From NCBI GenBank assembly GCA_932521025.1, contig OW051471.1:8184001-8248000 (forward strand): DNA of 64,000 nucleotides, read 5' to 3'. Within the stretch, counting starts at the first letter, position 1; every line of letters starts with the position of its first letter. The position numbers and the translations under genes were made by a program. Shown here piece by piece: positions 1 to 10,770 of the stretch. The stretch comes from Oscheius onirici (taxonomy: Eukaryota; Nematoda; Chromadorea; Rhabditida; Rhabditidae). The notes under the pieces were generated by a model. That model was not told the origin of the DNA. It did no database searches and saw nothing but the letters and a program-made list of their open reading frames with translations.

Positions 1-1360
1 TACCATTGTGTTCATGAGCGTGATTGTGTCGCCACATATGAGGAAACCAAACAAAGTTTGAAGCTTTTTCTGAATTTCCAAATTAAAATGAAGGAAAAAG
101 TGACATACCGACTAGAAGTTCGTCGCCTCGATCCTCAAAGTCATCTCCATTCCGGAAGTAACTTCCAGAAAACCCGAGTGTGTAAGTGAAGTCCTTCACT
201 CCTTGTCTCAGTCTTTCTTGACTAGCCAAGAGAGCACTAATCATTACTTTTAGATTAAAAATGGTATTGAACTCACTGAACATCTTCCTCGATCATCCTG
301 GTCCCTCTTGCTCCTACAAAAATGTCATCAATGTCCACTTGGATCACTCTGTCCAGTGGCCAGCCTATCTGACCAGATGAAAAGAAGGTCAGAGAGTCGA
401 CAAAGGCCATCTAAGATCAGAAACTCCAAAGAAGAGAAGGATATCTACCTTAACAACCCAGTCGGAAACATTGTACCCGAAAAGAACTCTTCTCACATTG
501 TCCACTTGCCCAGAATCGTAGATGGCGGCACTTCTAGTGACTCCTTCTGCTTCTGCTGATAGAATCTGCAAAAGTTGGTATTCTAAACTAATAATAAGAG
601 TTACTCACACTGTGTTGACCTTCAGCGTCTTCAAACAGAACCCATTCATTCAGTTGAAGATTTTCCAAACGGGCACCAACTTTTCCTATCCGGTGAATGG
701 CTGAGACATCCAACATCAGGGAGTTTATCTGAAAAGCAGGTCAGAATAAAAAGGACAAATAGTTACAGTCTGATTCTGCCAAATGTAGACGCCACTTCCC
801 TTGATCTTTGCCCGATTGTAGGAGACGTTTGCTCTAGTGGTCAGGAATGAAATTATGGGAACCTGAAACAAAGTTAATTCAACAAGTTTTTGATTTACTT
901 TGTACTCCAGACAGTACTTGTCGAGTAGTTGTCGATTCCATTTGGGTAAGTTGAGATATTTGTAGTAGTTTTCCACGATGACTATTGAGTACCTTCCATG
1001 GGTGGCAGTTGTAAGCATCGGTAGATTTTTCGACAGCACTTCCGTTTTGTACGGATACTTAAGAGCGTTAAGAACTTGAAGCAGAAGCTTTCCATGTCGG
1101 GAATAGGCACTTTCCAGAAGGAGCAAAATCCTCCCTTCGGTGATATTTGACGGTGGTATGGCTGCAGGAAGAAGGACTACATTTTGAGATTCAGTTTGAT
1201 TGAAGGGGCATCTGTACACGGGAAGATTGGCTGGTTGAGGACGTGGAGAGACGAATTCGGTCGAAGAGAAAGTAAAGAAAGTGTAGATGAGAGAGACAGC
1301 AGAGAAGACTATTAGAAGACGAAGGACTTTCCAGTACCTTCGATTAAGGTACGGAAGCAT
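1..1360 (-). CDS. hst-1: Heparan sulfate N-deacetylase/N-sulfotransferase, 5' part (hst-1-like)
   Basis: A Golgi type II enzyme that removes acetyl groups from and N-sulfates GlcNAc in heparan sulfate. Only the N-terminal part is here; the gene runs off the left edge, so the sulfotransferase domain is not seen. The first exon begins with a short basic cytoplasmic tail (LNRRYWK) and one hydrophobic anchor (LLIVFSAVSLIYTFFTF). It is followed by family motifs that I recognise from vertebrate NDSTs: LLLLESAYSRHGK, WNRQLLDKYCLEY, then near 285-350 the stretch VIQVDIDDIFVGARGTRM, then YTLGFSGSYFRNGDDFEDRGDEL, and at 1-70 VWFPHMWRHNHAHEHNG. The VDIDDIFVG and HMWxHxxxH motifs belong to the deacetylase half. 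Introns are short with GT-AG ends. The start at 1360 is chosen because the anchor follows directly. Assignment is confident; orthology to C. elegans hst-1 is inference from family. Confidence 0.9.
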
Positions 1361-1748
1361 GAAATTTGGTGGAGATCGTCTTCGTCAGCATGCAGAATAG
1401 TTCATAAAATAAGCTGGAAAAAGAAAATGAGAGAAATGATTTAAAGCAGTAGAACGAAGTCGGCGAACGTCTTGGGAATGTGATACAAATCGATGGTTGA
1501 CAAATAACTTTCTGACGAACAGGATAAAGAATCTTTTGCATTTTAGCTAAACTCAAATAGAAAACAACTGAAAAGATGAATGTTGAAGTCAGAATGGAAA
1601 TTATCGGAAAGCAAGCAGCGTCGAGGGATTTAGTCCGCGCTGACGGTCTTTTGCGTATCTTCGAATCTGGTGCTTTTACCGCCTTTTCTTGCCACATATC
1701 GATTCAAGCGTTCAGTAAAGCTACTTGTCTTTCGGATTAGGTTCAAAC

Positions 1749-3053
1749 ATGTACTATCTACTGTCTCTTCCCATAAGAGAACGTTTGGCCATCATCAATA
1801 AGGTGACTTTTCCCCACAACTTCAATGTTTTAAACCGTGTCAGATTCAAGATATGAGAACTGTCTGTAACTTGCGCCTAGCGAACAAAGTAGTGAACAAC
1901 TTTGTGGGAAAACACAAAGATCGAATTCGTCTGAAAAAGAAAAAAAAGTTTACATTGCGAGTAGACTCACGATATCCGAAATTTCTGGTAAGTTTTTGCC
2001 CTCATAATTAGATAAAGTTTAGGAAATCTTTCTATGGAAGTGTTACGCTGATAACCTTCAGTTTGATGATGTACAAGGGTGCTTTCATGAAGAAATCTGG
2101 ATTGTGAGTTATTTTCTTCGTTTATTTATGTTCACAAAAAAACTCAACGAAGTTTGCAGACTCTTCCCATTATTTATGCAAAAAGAAACAAAGTCAACGA
2201 GACGACTCCTGGCAATGACTTACGGCTTCGATGTAATAAGGTGTATTTAACTGCAGACATTCCCACGCGTGCTCATTGGAATTGCATCTTAGAGACAATT
2301 GTGGAATTACATGAGCTCGAGACAGTTAACTGAAACTGAAGCCTTTGAGATTCTTCCAAAAGTAAGGTTTATTTTTGTAACAACAGTTTAAAACTATTCA
2401 GAGTTGTGAAGTGTTGAAAGTTAAATATTTGAACCACGAGATTGTGGACGTTTCTCGACTTACCGAATTGAAGAAAATCCAAATAGACAGCTGGGAGCGA
2501 GTGAATCATCCCAAAGTTGACCTATTTCTCCAAGTAAGTTTGATCAAACCACAAGTTCTCTCACTTTGCTTTCATTTTCAAAACCTTTTCTTTTCAGTAT
2601 ATTGTCAACAACGGACCTGGAAAACTGGAGGAAATGGTTCTTCCAAGTTTTTCCGAGAAAATTGAGATCACAAGCGATGTTGTCACCTTCACAGACTTGC
2701 TCGCAGATCATGCACGAACTACCAGACGCCACTTCTATCTACACCGGATTCTTGGAGGAGCTGTGGTTATCACGGTTCATCAAGGGACCAACTTTTTCAA
2801 CTTTTGTCAAGATAGCATGGAAGACATTGTGTTGACTCTTTTCAAGAAAATTGTGGAATTCCCGAGCATTAACAACTTCAAGTTAACTACACCCTTTGAT
2901 CTGTCACACCTGGTCGAAGAACTCTCTGAGAAAGAACCATCTGATTATCGTCAAACCATTGAGAATTTCTTCAACCAGGTACTCAGAGATGGAAAATTTA
3001 ATTGTCATCATGGAGAGTGGAGACGCATAGGCGGAAAGGGGAAACCATTTTGA
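1749..3053 (+). CDS. F-box-like paralog A of tandem array
   Basis: First of five related plus-strand genes. The first exon encodes MYYLLSLPIRERLAIINK, the short N-terminal helix pair seen at the start of every copy and resembling the first helix of an F-box (SLPxRxRLxII). A GT-AG intron joins it to IQDMRTVCNLRLANKVVNNF, the likely F-box second half. Further exons carry leucine-rich segments and a conserved tail: NFFNFCQDSMEDIVLTLFKK, then FDLSHLVEELSEKEPSDYRQ. At least six introns of 35-60 bases are visible. Nematode F-box families of this kind are thought to present substrates to SCF ubiquitin ligases, but no interaction can be shown from sequence. The stop at 3053 follows a region that may instead be spliced at 2980, so the last residues are uncertain. 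Closest relative in the window is copy B. Confidence 0.7.
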
Positions 3054-3333
3054 TTGATCTCTTGTTGTTTGTCTTACAAAACTTTGACCTCCTATATAGT
3101 TTTCCATCCTATTGACTTGTTTTTCCCTGTTTCCCATAGTCAGTTATTTGTAAATGTTTCGCAACAATAAAGGTCTCCGAGAAGGTTGATGATTGAATTG
3201 GAAAGCGATCAGACTCTTCGGTATAACGAAGCAAGTACGTAAAACGGCGTCGTACATGCTTGGTACACAGTAAATCCAACCCCAACTGTTTCCTTCAGCG
3301 TCTGTTCCATATCTCTCCAGTCTCAACTACATC

Positions 3334-4554
3334 ATGTTCTACCTCTATTCCCTTCCATTAAAAGATCGTCTAGCTGTCATCAATACGGTGTTATTCTTCT
3401 CCAATAAGTAAAAAAGCCAACGCTTTTCAGATCCAAGATATAAGAACTGTCTGCAATATACGTATGACGAACAGAGCAATGAACACCTTTGTGGAAGAGT
3501 ACAAAGACAGAATTCATTTGAAAGCCTTTCAACAGTTCAAGATACACATGAACTCGGAACGCAAAAGAAAAACTTTGGTATGTCTGTCAATTCATAGAGC
3601 TGATTCTGTGTTTAGAATATCTTTATGATGAAAGACGACGCCGTGAACATGAACTTTGATGACCTACAACGTTGTGTTCTTGAGGAAATCGAAATTGTAT
3701 GTTGGGTTCTTATGTTTTTCTTTTCCAACTTTCGCTGTTTAGAAAACATTTCAGAATCATCTGATTGTTCATCAAAGAGGCAAAGGTTGTGAGACCATTT
3801 CGGTAAACTAACTGCGTTTACGCTGCGAAAAGCTGGTCCTGATGGCCGGCAAGATTGCACGGTTCCATTGGAATTCCATCCTAGAGACTATTGTTGAATT
3901 TCATGAGCTCGACGTCGTTCACTTCGAAGTCGAATTCTTTGCGCTTCTTCCAGAAGTAAGTTTTGTGCTTGGCATAAAATAAAAATAACTATTCAGAGAT
4001 GTGAGGCGCTAAGTGTTAATTGGCTGTACAACGAGATCGAGAATGTTTCTCTGCTCATCCAGTTCAAAAAGCTCAAAATTGGTGGCTGGGATGAAGTGAA
4101 TTATCCAAAAGTTGGTGAACTTTTTCAAGTAAGTCGGATACACTTTTTAACGCTGTTCTTTGAGTCTATCGTCAGAAACGGTGCTGGTAAACTGGAAGAG
4201 CTGACTATTCCAAATCGATCAAGAGGAGCCGAAATCGATGCCAATGCTCTGAATGTCACACCCTTGCTAAACTATAGTGCCTCTTCAAACTGGTGTCGTT
4301 TCTATCTCCTTCGAATTTGTAGAGGAGCTGCAATTGTCACGCTAGAGGAACTCAACTACTCGCTCCATTTTTGTCCGGACAATTTAACCGACATTGTGGC
4401 GACTCTCTTCGGAAAAATCTTACCCAACATGAACGTAGTCATGCTGGCGATGCCCGTAGCTCGGTCGCATCTGGTTCAAGAACTGTCACAGAGAGAGCCG
4501 GAAGAATATTTTTCGACTATTCAGAACTTTTTGGATCAGATCTCCCAAACGTAG
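3334..4554 (+). CDS. F-box-like paralog B of tandem array
   Basis: The second copy starts MFYLYSLPLKDRLAVINT and continues, after an intron near 3390-3430, with IQDIRTVCNIRMTNRAMNTF. The middle shares segment order with copy A (WNSILETIVEFHELDVVHFE versus the corresponding part of A), and the tail NLTDIVATLFGKI plus LVQELSQREPEEYFSTIQNF aligns with the A tail. It ends in a clean stop at 4552-4554, followed by AT-rich 3' sequence. Around 3770-3850 the reading frame needs an intron to avoid a stop, so this may be either an unrecognised splice or a lesion. A and B form one subfamily; C, D and E the other. Function beyond the F-box resemblance is unknown. Confidence 0.65.
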
Positions 4555-4853
4555 AGTTGTTTATTGTTAGTCGTTTTTTTTTTGACAAACGATGGTTCTC
4601 AATTGTGATCATTTTTATCGAATCCCATTTTTCTGAAATATTCTGTTCCATTTTACGGAATTAAAGACTTGTCTCGGATAACACTAAAAGATTGAATGAT
4701 ACTGAAAGAGACTTGAACTTATTTTTTTTAAATGACAAGGTACGCAAATCTGCGTCCAGCACACTCTATGCCCTGTAAACAAGCTATAATTTGTCCTCCA
4801 ATATTTTCGATAACTCTTTCTGAATCGTCTCATTTGATCGAGTTATAGAGTTC

Positions 4854-6056
4854 ATGAACGACGATGCCAGAGACTACATCGATCTCTTCTCAATATCTTG
4901 GAAAGAGAGGCTGCTTGTACTTCGAAAGATGAAACTAAAAGAACTGTGTCGTATTCGAAGAAGCTGCAAAATAGCAAATGCTTTCGTCGAAAAACATTCC
5001 AAGAAAATTCGAGCTCGGAAAGATTGTCGCCTGATTATATGTCCAAACATTTTCCAAGTAGGTGACCGAGTTTGTTTCAAAGATCCCAAACTTACAGAGC
5101 TTCAGGATACTCGACGAAACAGTACCGAAAACAACATTGGAATTCAAAATCATAAAGGATCCGGCCAAAGGCCTGCAATGTGCCAACTTCAAACAAATCC
5201 AAATTGTAAATTGAGTTCCAAATTAACTTGAACTTTGTTTCAGAGATTTTCCACTCCGTCTCTTCATAAGCTCAAAACCCTGCTTCGCCCACTCCAGCTC
5301 AAATGTTCTACTTTAACTCTTTCATGTATTCGGGCCGATGACTACCCAGCCCTTGAAGCCCTCCAACTTGTGACATCAGCAGGGTGGATTTTCGACAAAG
5401 TCGTCGTGGCAAAAGCCAAAAGCAGTTTCCTCAAATATGTTCCAGAGGTTTCGTATTCATTTTTTGAGAGATTTTCTCTTCAGTGTTGCAAGCAAGTCTG
5501 TATTCTTAACGTAGAAGACGAAATTTCCGACTTTCAAGATCTCAGTCGCCTGGAAAAAGTTTTTCTCGTTCCGACGTTGGGTTTAAAGAAAAACCGAAAG
5601 TTTGTCAGCTACCTTCAGGTGAGTTTTTATCATATTTTCCTTCACATTATTGTCGTACACTTACAGGGTATACTGACACATGGAGGTGGTTCTCTGGCCG
5701 ATCTTCATCTTCAAGTAACGCCAGATGAGATAAACTTGGACTTTCTGGAAGATGTACAAGGAGTTCGTACAGTCCTTGAATGGAGTGGCCATCCGCTATC
5801 TCCAGCTGCCTATCTTGTAAACATTGAGGCTACGAACCAAGTTGCTCTGGTCTTGCTTTACCGTGGCTACAGAATATTTTTCATTCCAAACTGTCTGGAT
5901 GACAAGCTGAGTTCATTCCTGGCTTTTCCATCTTCTTTTAAAGTATCAGACTTGTCTCGAATCTTTGAACAAGTTGGATCTTGTGATCTAGGATCACATG
6001 GTTCAACATTTTCGAAGTTTTTGGAGAAAGTCAATAATGCAAAGGCTGTCGAGTGA
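4854..6056 (+). CDS. F-box-like paralog C of tandem array
   Basis: The start ATG at 4854 opens MNDDARDYIDLFSISWKERL, which is longer at the N-terminus than A and B. It runs into LKELCRIRRSCKIANAFVEK, equivalent to the second half of the F-box-like segment. Downstream exons contain ILDETVPKTTLEFKIIKDP and GLQCANFKQIQI, a block shared with D (LKQLQCALFKQLEI) and E (SELQCAKFKEIVV). The C-terminal third has GYRIFFIPNCLDDKLSSFL, which is the C/D/E version of the tail, and the gene stops at 6056. Introns show GT-AG ends, for example 5611-5667. The gene is only about 100 bases from copy D, same strand, a spacing seen in nematode operons as well as in young tandem duplicates. Confidence 0.7.
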
Positions 6057-6157
6057 CTTTTGTTTCTCGATCTGTAGAACACCCATCGAATAAAACATTC
6101 TGTAAAGTTTGTTTCCTCTTTTGCTGTTTAAACAACTTCTACTTTAGTTTATTTTCT

Positions 6158-7643
6158 ATGAAAATTATGAACTTAGACACAACAAAAAGTCCGCGTGTCT
6201 CAACCATCACTCCAAATATGATTCCACTGCTCGACCTCTCTCGAAAAGATCTGCTGTCTGTAATTCAAAAGGTACGAGTTCATACGGAATTTCGTATTTT
6301 TTTCAGATGAAATTCCCTGAACTGTGTAAGACAAGGCAGACATGTAGAGGTGTCAACAAGTTCGTGGAGGAGAACAGAACCGTGATACGAGGAGAAACAG
6401 GGCTACGCTTGTCCATACGACCTGATCAGAGACAGAAGACGCTTTTCGCAATCGACTCTTTCCGGATTGTCCAAGTCCATTTTCCTCGTAAAAAAGATGA
6501 AGAACAAGCAAGAGTTCATGTCTGCGAAGATCCACTGAAACAGCTCCAATGTGCTTTATTTAAACAGCTCGAAATTGTTAGTCTCACATCTTTCTTTGGA
6601 GTGGATTTAGTTCAGGAGGCTGCCTCCAGCACATTACAGACTTTGGCAACATTACTTCCAAATCTGGAAATAAGCAGTTATACGCTTCAATTATGGGCTT
6701 ACAACTTTGATTCTGTGGAGATTCTGAAGATTGTGAACACGACCAGAATCAGATTCAGAAGAATAAAAGTTCTCACTTGTAAAGAAGAAGTTTTTCACCA
6801 TATTCCCAAGGTAAGCCAATCAGTTCACTTTCACTCCCCAACTACTCAGTTGGTTATCTTTTTCGGACTGTACAAAAACATTTGGCGTGAGCTATTCTGT
6901 CTCCCGAGGGTTCTCAGACTGTAATTGCATTCGGGGCTATGAACTACACTCGAGATGGGCCAAGATAAATGTGAAAGGGGCAATAAACAAAGATTCAGAT
7001 AACTGTCTTGGGAAAGCCCTGTCTGTGACACTAAACCAATTTTTTGGCACTACAAAAGTTTCTTTTCAGTTCTGCGAACGGTTCTCTACGGTCAGTTTGG
7101 AAGGCGTGATCTCTGATTTCAACTGCTTCAACAACTTTACTGAAGTCCACATTGGGAACTGTACTAGACCTTTGAACAGCGATCCTAACTTCGTGAAGTA
7201 TGTTAGAGTTTGTTCATTTTCAAAATAAACAAATTGTGGTTATTTAGGGTCTCCTGACCGATGGAAGTCCACATTTGAAGAGATTAAATGTGATGAACAT
7301 GAGCAGGATCGCCGGATTGGACTGTTTCAAAGTCCCTTCAATCATGATTCTCGATCCCGCGATAGTCGAGGGCAACTTCGAAGAAGTCACATATTTGGTA
7401 GAAATCAGTCCAGAAGAAGCCGTAATAGCGCTAACCAAATATAGATACCACTTCTTTTTCATTCCCAATAGATTGGACGAGATCCTAATTGCCGTTTTCT
7501 ACATTATCCCCTTCTTTATTGATCACAAGTTGTATAAGATTCCTCTAGATTTGTCTTCTTGCTACGATGATCTTTTGTCCCAAAACTTCAATGAGTATGG
7601 TCGCACGATCTTCAATTTTTTTGTTAAGTGTGTAAACATGTAA
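6158..7643 (+). CDS. F-box-like paralog D of tandem array
   Basis: ATG at 6158 gives MKIMNLDTTKSPRVS followed by MIPLLDLSRKDLLSVIQK, the counterpart of the N-terminal helix in the other copies. An intron (about 6271-6306) joins it to MKFPELCKTRQTCRGVNKFV. Shared C/D/E blocks follow: LKQLQCALFKQLEI near 6540 and RYHFFFIPNRLDEILIAVF near 7440-7500. The tail LDLSSCYDDLLSQNFNEYGR parallels LDLSHL/LSGLYE segments elsewhere in the array. A block near 7080-7190 has the repeated pattern seen in C (evidence of common descent, not of repeat structure). The stop is at 7641-7643. The gap between about 6840 and 7040 contains a long intron or two. Product role is unknown beyond F-box resemblance. Confidence 0.65.
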
Positions 7644-7754
7644 AGATTTTTTTAAACTTGATTGATACAACTTTTATGTTACCCTTGGTTTGAACATTAT
7701 ACACTGGCTAAAGTATGGCACAAAAGTACGGAATTCGCCATGTTCGCTCCGTAC

Positions 7755-7940
7755 CAGGGATGGGCGATCAGCCAATTTTTGTGCGAGCGCGATCAGCTGC
7801 TCTCGGTTTCATGCGAACGCGAGCACGATCAGACTTTTTGAGCGCGAGCGCGATCGCGAGCGATCGCCGCTCGCACCTCCAGCTGATCGCAGTGCGATCG
7901 CGCAAAACGAGCAGCGAGCGCGAGCGATCGCCCATCCCTG
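7755..7940. mobile_element. hAT-type MITE, 186 bp, 8-bp target duplication
   Basis: The ends are perfect 15-bp inverted repeats, CAGGGATGGGCGATC at 7755-7769 and GATCGCCCATCCCTG at 7926-7940. They are flanked by identical 8-bp direct repeats CTCCGTAC (7747-7754 and 7941-7948). An 8-bp duplication with T at position 2 and A at position 7, and ends beginning CAGGG, are the hallmarks of the hAT superfamily. The interior is unusually GC-rich for this window and is packed with GCGAGCGCGATC-type words that read almost the same on both strands. No coding capacity. It lies just beyond the 3' end of the minus-strand F-box-associated gene. Boundaries are seen directly; superfamily is inference from ends and duplication length. 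Confidence 0.88.
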
Positions 7941-7971
7941 CTCCGTACCGTCCTCAAAGTAACGGCAAAGC

Positions 7972-10211
7972 CTAAAGATTCGTCGGTATCTTGAAAAGAG
8001 AACTTCTGAAGGTAATCTCCAGTCTTCTGGCCCAGCGACCTAAAATCGTGGTCAATACAGACGAAGCTACGCCGTGGAAATGAACTAGAATTGGAAAGAC
8101 AGTATAAAACACAAAATGTATTAGAAAAAGCCAGGCGTGATTTCGATCTGTCGGCTTGAGAATCTGCAGAAAACGCAGCAGCTTCGGGCATCCGCTCTCC
8201 ATGTCATCCTCGTAAATCAGGAGATGAATGTGGTCCGACAGTCTGCGGATCACGTCTTGGTCCTTTTCGAACTGGTCCAGGAACTTGTTGCCGAGGACAT
8301 CTATGTGGTCCCAATAAGCTGAGTAGCGAAGTCGAAACTGCGGCAGCTTGAATTCGTAGTTGACCACGTAGCTCGGCGGGAAGGACATATCGCCACAAGG
8401 ATGCTCATCGCTTTTTCTGTCGATCTTATAGGATCCAAGCTGAAAACGCAAGTACAATAAACAGCCAGGAGACAGAGAAACAGGGAGACACAGAGACTGA
8501 TATGAAAAGTTAAAAAAGAAACTTACATAGTTCGGAAGCAACGCGTACTCGTGCTCGATGTCGTTGTAGGTCGTCTTCGTCACTCCGATGACTATTTGAT
8601 GTATTGTCTTCGACATCAGGCTCAGGTTGTGAACCGTCGTCATGTTCTTAATAATCATTTGGAAGACTTCATTCATCAAGAGAATCTGTTTCTTCTTGTA
8701 GACTCCACAGATGAGCCTCTCCTGAGTCTCCAGCCAAACCTCGACGAGGCTTTTTCCGTCTTCTACAGCGTTGTGGGAAATGATGAGTTTCTTCTCACCA
8801 CGCTGAAGAGTCCATTGCTCAATCTGTCCTTCAGAAAGGGCACTAGTTATGTCTTGTCCCACTGTATCTGTCCCTCTGTCCCTCATCTCACTCTCTGAAC
8901 TAACCTGTTTCATACACGACCCCTTGCCACTGAATAGGTCTTGGATCGAATGAGAGACATCTTTAGCCATCCCTCTGACAAAGTACTCGTGGTAAACTGT
9001 TCCAATGGCACTGAGATTTTCCTCCGTCTGCGTAATCCAGAGCTTGAGAACCCTGATTATATCCGTCTTGGTGAAAGGACCGGCAGAGAAATTCTTCAGG
9101 CTCTTCAGAAGGCTCCATTGCAGCTTCTCAGTGACATGAATGACAACTCTCGAAGCTCTGTTCAGCAGTTCTTGGCTCTTCTTGTCGGGAATGGAAGCTC
9201 CGGGGACCAGGAAGAATTCCGAGGGAGCGGCAAGAGAATTGTAGTCAGCGACTGGACGGCTGCACTTCTTCAATCCGTCGGCATCGACTTCGAGGATGAT
9301 TTCGTGACAGAATTGCTTGAGGGAGGACAATCTTTCCGTGTACTGAACAGCGTCGTCCAACCAGCCATCGTAGAAGACAGAGAGACGCAGTTGGTCCACT
9401 TTCCAGTTGTCTTTGAGGAGGGTGCTGACGGGAAATTCGACAAGCGTACCGCTTTCTTTCTTGACCAAGGAGACGTAGAAGCTGTCCTGAAAACTTCATT
9501 AGTTAGAGAGACAGGGAGAGACAGAAAGACGGAGGGACTGAAAGACAAAGACAGAGAGACGGAGCCACAGAGAGACACTGAGGGACAGAAAACTCACAGT
9601 CCTCGTATTGAAAATCCTGGCTCCCCAACTGTCCTTGATGTACAGATCCATCGAAGTCGTCTGTATGAGTTTAGGTACTTGACGAGCGGCCTCGTACACC
9701 TTCTTCGACATCTTCATGAACTTGGAGATTGACTGGAGAGGCATCTTTGCCAAAATCTTCTGGATGATTCCAGCCGTCGTGAAAGCCTCCAGTGCGAGAG
9801 AGCTCGTCTTGGTCGGCTGCATCTGACCCGTGTTGGTCTCCTTTGGATTCTTCTGAGTCTGTGCAAGAGGAACAGTGACGGGCTTCAGAGCTTTACAAGC
9901 ACGGCTGTTTCTGATCGACTGCTCCAAGTAGACGACGACCTTGTAATTTTCGTCTCCTTCGCGTGTACGGTTCACGACGAGCTTCATGTCTTCACGTGGG
10001 AGAGTCCATGTTTCGCACTGGTCATCTGGAAACAACCAATCAGAATCGCCAGTGACAGTAGCAGTAACAGAAACATTTTAAACTAACCACTTCTCTACCA
10101 AGCTCCAGGCACGCAACTGAAGAATCTTCGAAGAGACCTTTGCAGATCATTCCTGTAGTAGTAGTACTCATGCGTGCTGTCTTTCCACGCCTTCCATTCT
10201 TCTACCGTCAT
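7972..10211 (-). CDS. Two-unit F-box-associated (FBA/sdz-33-like) protein
   Basis: Minus-strand gene inside the F-box array, built of two similar units. Unit 1 starts near 10211 (MTVEEWKAWKDSTHEYYYY), then CETWTLPREDMKLVVNRTR and an F-box-like helix, IIQKILAKMPLQSISKFMKM. Unit 2 has IEQWTLQRGEKKLIISHNAV and VFQMIIKNMTTVHNLSLMSK, followed by YVVNYEFKLPQFRLRYSAYW. Between them lies a region with VLKLWITQTEENLSAIGTV, which resembles the C-terminal part of nematode F-box-associated (FBA type 2, sdz-33-like) domains. Introns at about 8440-8525, 8840-8910 and 9490-9595 separate the exons. The N-terminal frame around 10090-10180 is ambiguous and the last exon (below 8160) may hold another intron, so the C-terminus at 7972 is provisional. 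Likely substrate adaptor for an SCF ligase, by family only. Confidence 0.6.
8460..8500. repeat. Purine-rich (acaga/gggaga) simple repeat in intron
   Basis: An imperfect run of cagagaaacagggagacacagag-type words lies in an intron of unit 2 of the F-box-associated gene. The same composition is found in the matching intron of unit 1 (9505-9590). Confidence 0.6.
9505..9590. repeat. Purine-rich (agacagag) simple repeat in intron
   Basis: About 85 bases of imperfect agagacagg/gagacagaaag repeats fill the intron that follows the F-box-like exon of unit 1. Sharing with the unit-2 intron at 8460-8500 suggests the two units arose by duplication that included intron sequence. Confidence 0.65.
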
Positions 10212-10309
10212 GTCAATCCAGTTGGCGAGAAAAAGTTCTATTACTTTCCGATAGGGAACTTACTTGTATCCATTCAAAAAAATCTGCTGAGCGAATGTGA
10301 GTCACATGA

Positions 10310-10539
10310 GTGATCGTGATGTCTGTTTTTGAAGTCGAGCTTTACTTCATCGACAACTCGCTGAAAGAACTGGTCTTAAAACTGTTTGAAAGCCTAAACA
10401 AATGGCAAAATCTGTCGCTAGCGCCATCCGAAAATGTGCTTACGATTTGTCTGGTCTCTACGAACAACTGGAACTGGAAGAAAAAGCCAACTATTGTCCT
10501 GTAATCTCTGATTTCCTAGACCATTTTGCTCTTTTATAA
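10310..10539 (+). pseudogene. 3' fragment of an F-box-like paralog (relic)
   Basis: One frame reads VEVELYFIDNSLKELVLKLFE and, after a frame change near 10390-10400, another reads CAYDLSGLYEQLELEEKANY and ISDFLDHFALL before a stop at 10537-10539. These match, in order, the tails of copies A and B (SMEDIVLTLFKK, FDLSHLVEELSEKEPSDYRQ, ENFFNQ). No upstream exons of the family are found between this piece and the F-box-associated gene. It is therefore a truncated, frame-shifted remnant of an extra plus-strand copy, apparently left when the minus-strand gene came to occupy this position or after a duplication broke down. Confidence 0.6.
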
Positions 10540-10770
10540 ACAGTTTGCCGCTAATAAACATTTCATAACGGTCATTTTTGCTTTAAACAATTTATTTCTC
10601 TTTCTGAATTGGTTTTACTGAAGGTGTTTTAAGAGTTTTTTTATAAAGTACGCAATTGCGAATGAAAGTGAGAAGCAACAACAGCTGCTGTTCATCCCGT
10701 TCAAATTCTCATGACCTTGCCTTCCGTCTCTTGCTTTGAAAACTTCTCCTACCAATAGATTTTGCTCCAG

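Noticed and set aside
7829-8191. A 120-codon minus-strand frame crossing the MITE into the F-box-associated gene
   Set aside because: Half of it is the GC-rich repeat interior of the hAT MITE translated; the other half overlaps real exon sequence in a second frame. Not a separate gene.
8941-9732. A 263-codon plus-strand frame opposite the F-box-associated gene
   Set aside because: It is the complement of exons whose minus-strand frames carry family motifs. Long antisense frames arise from the codon bias of the sense strand.
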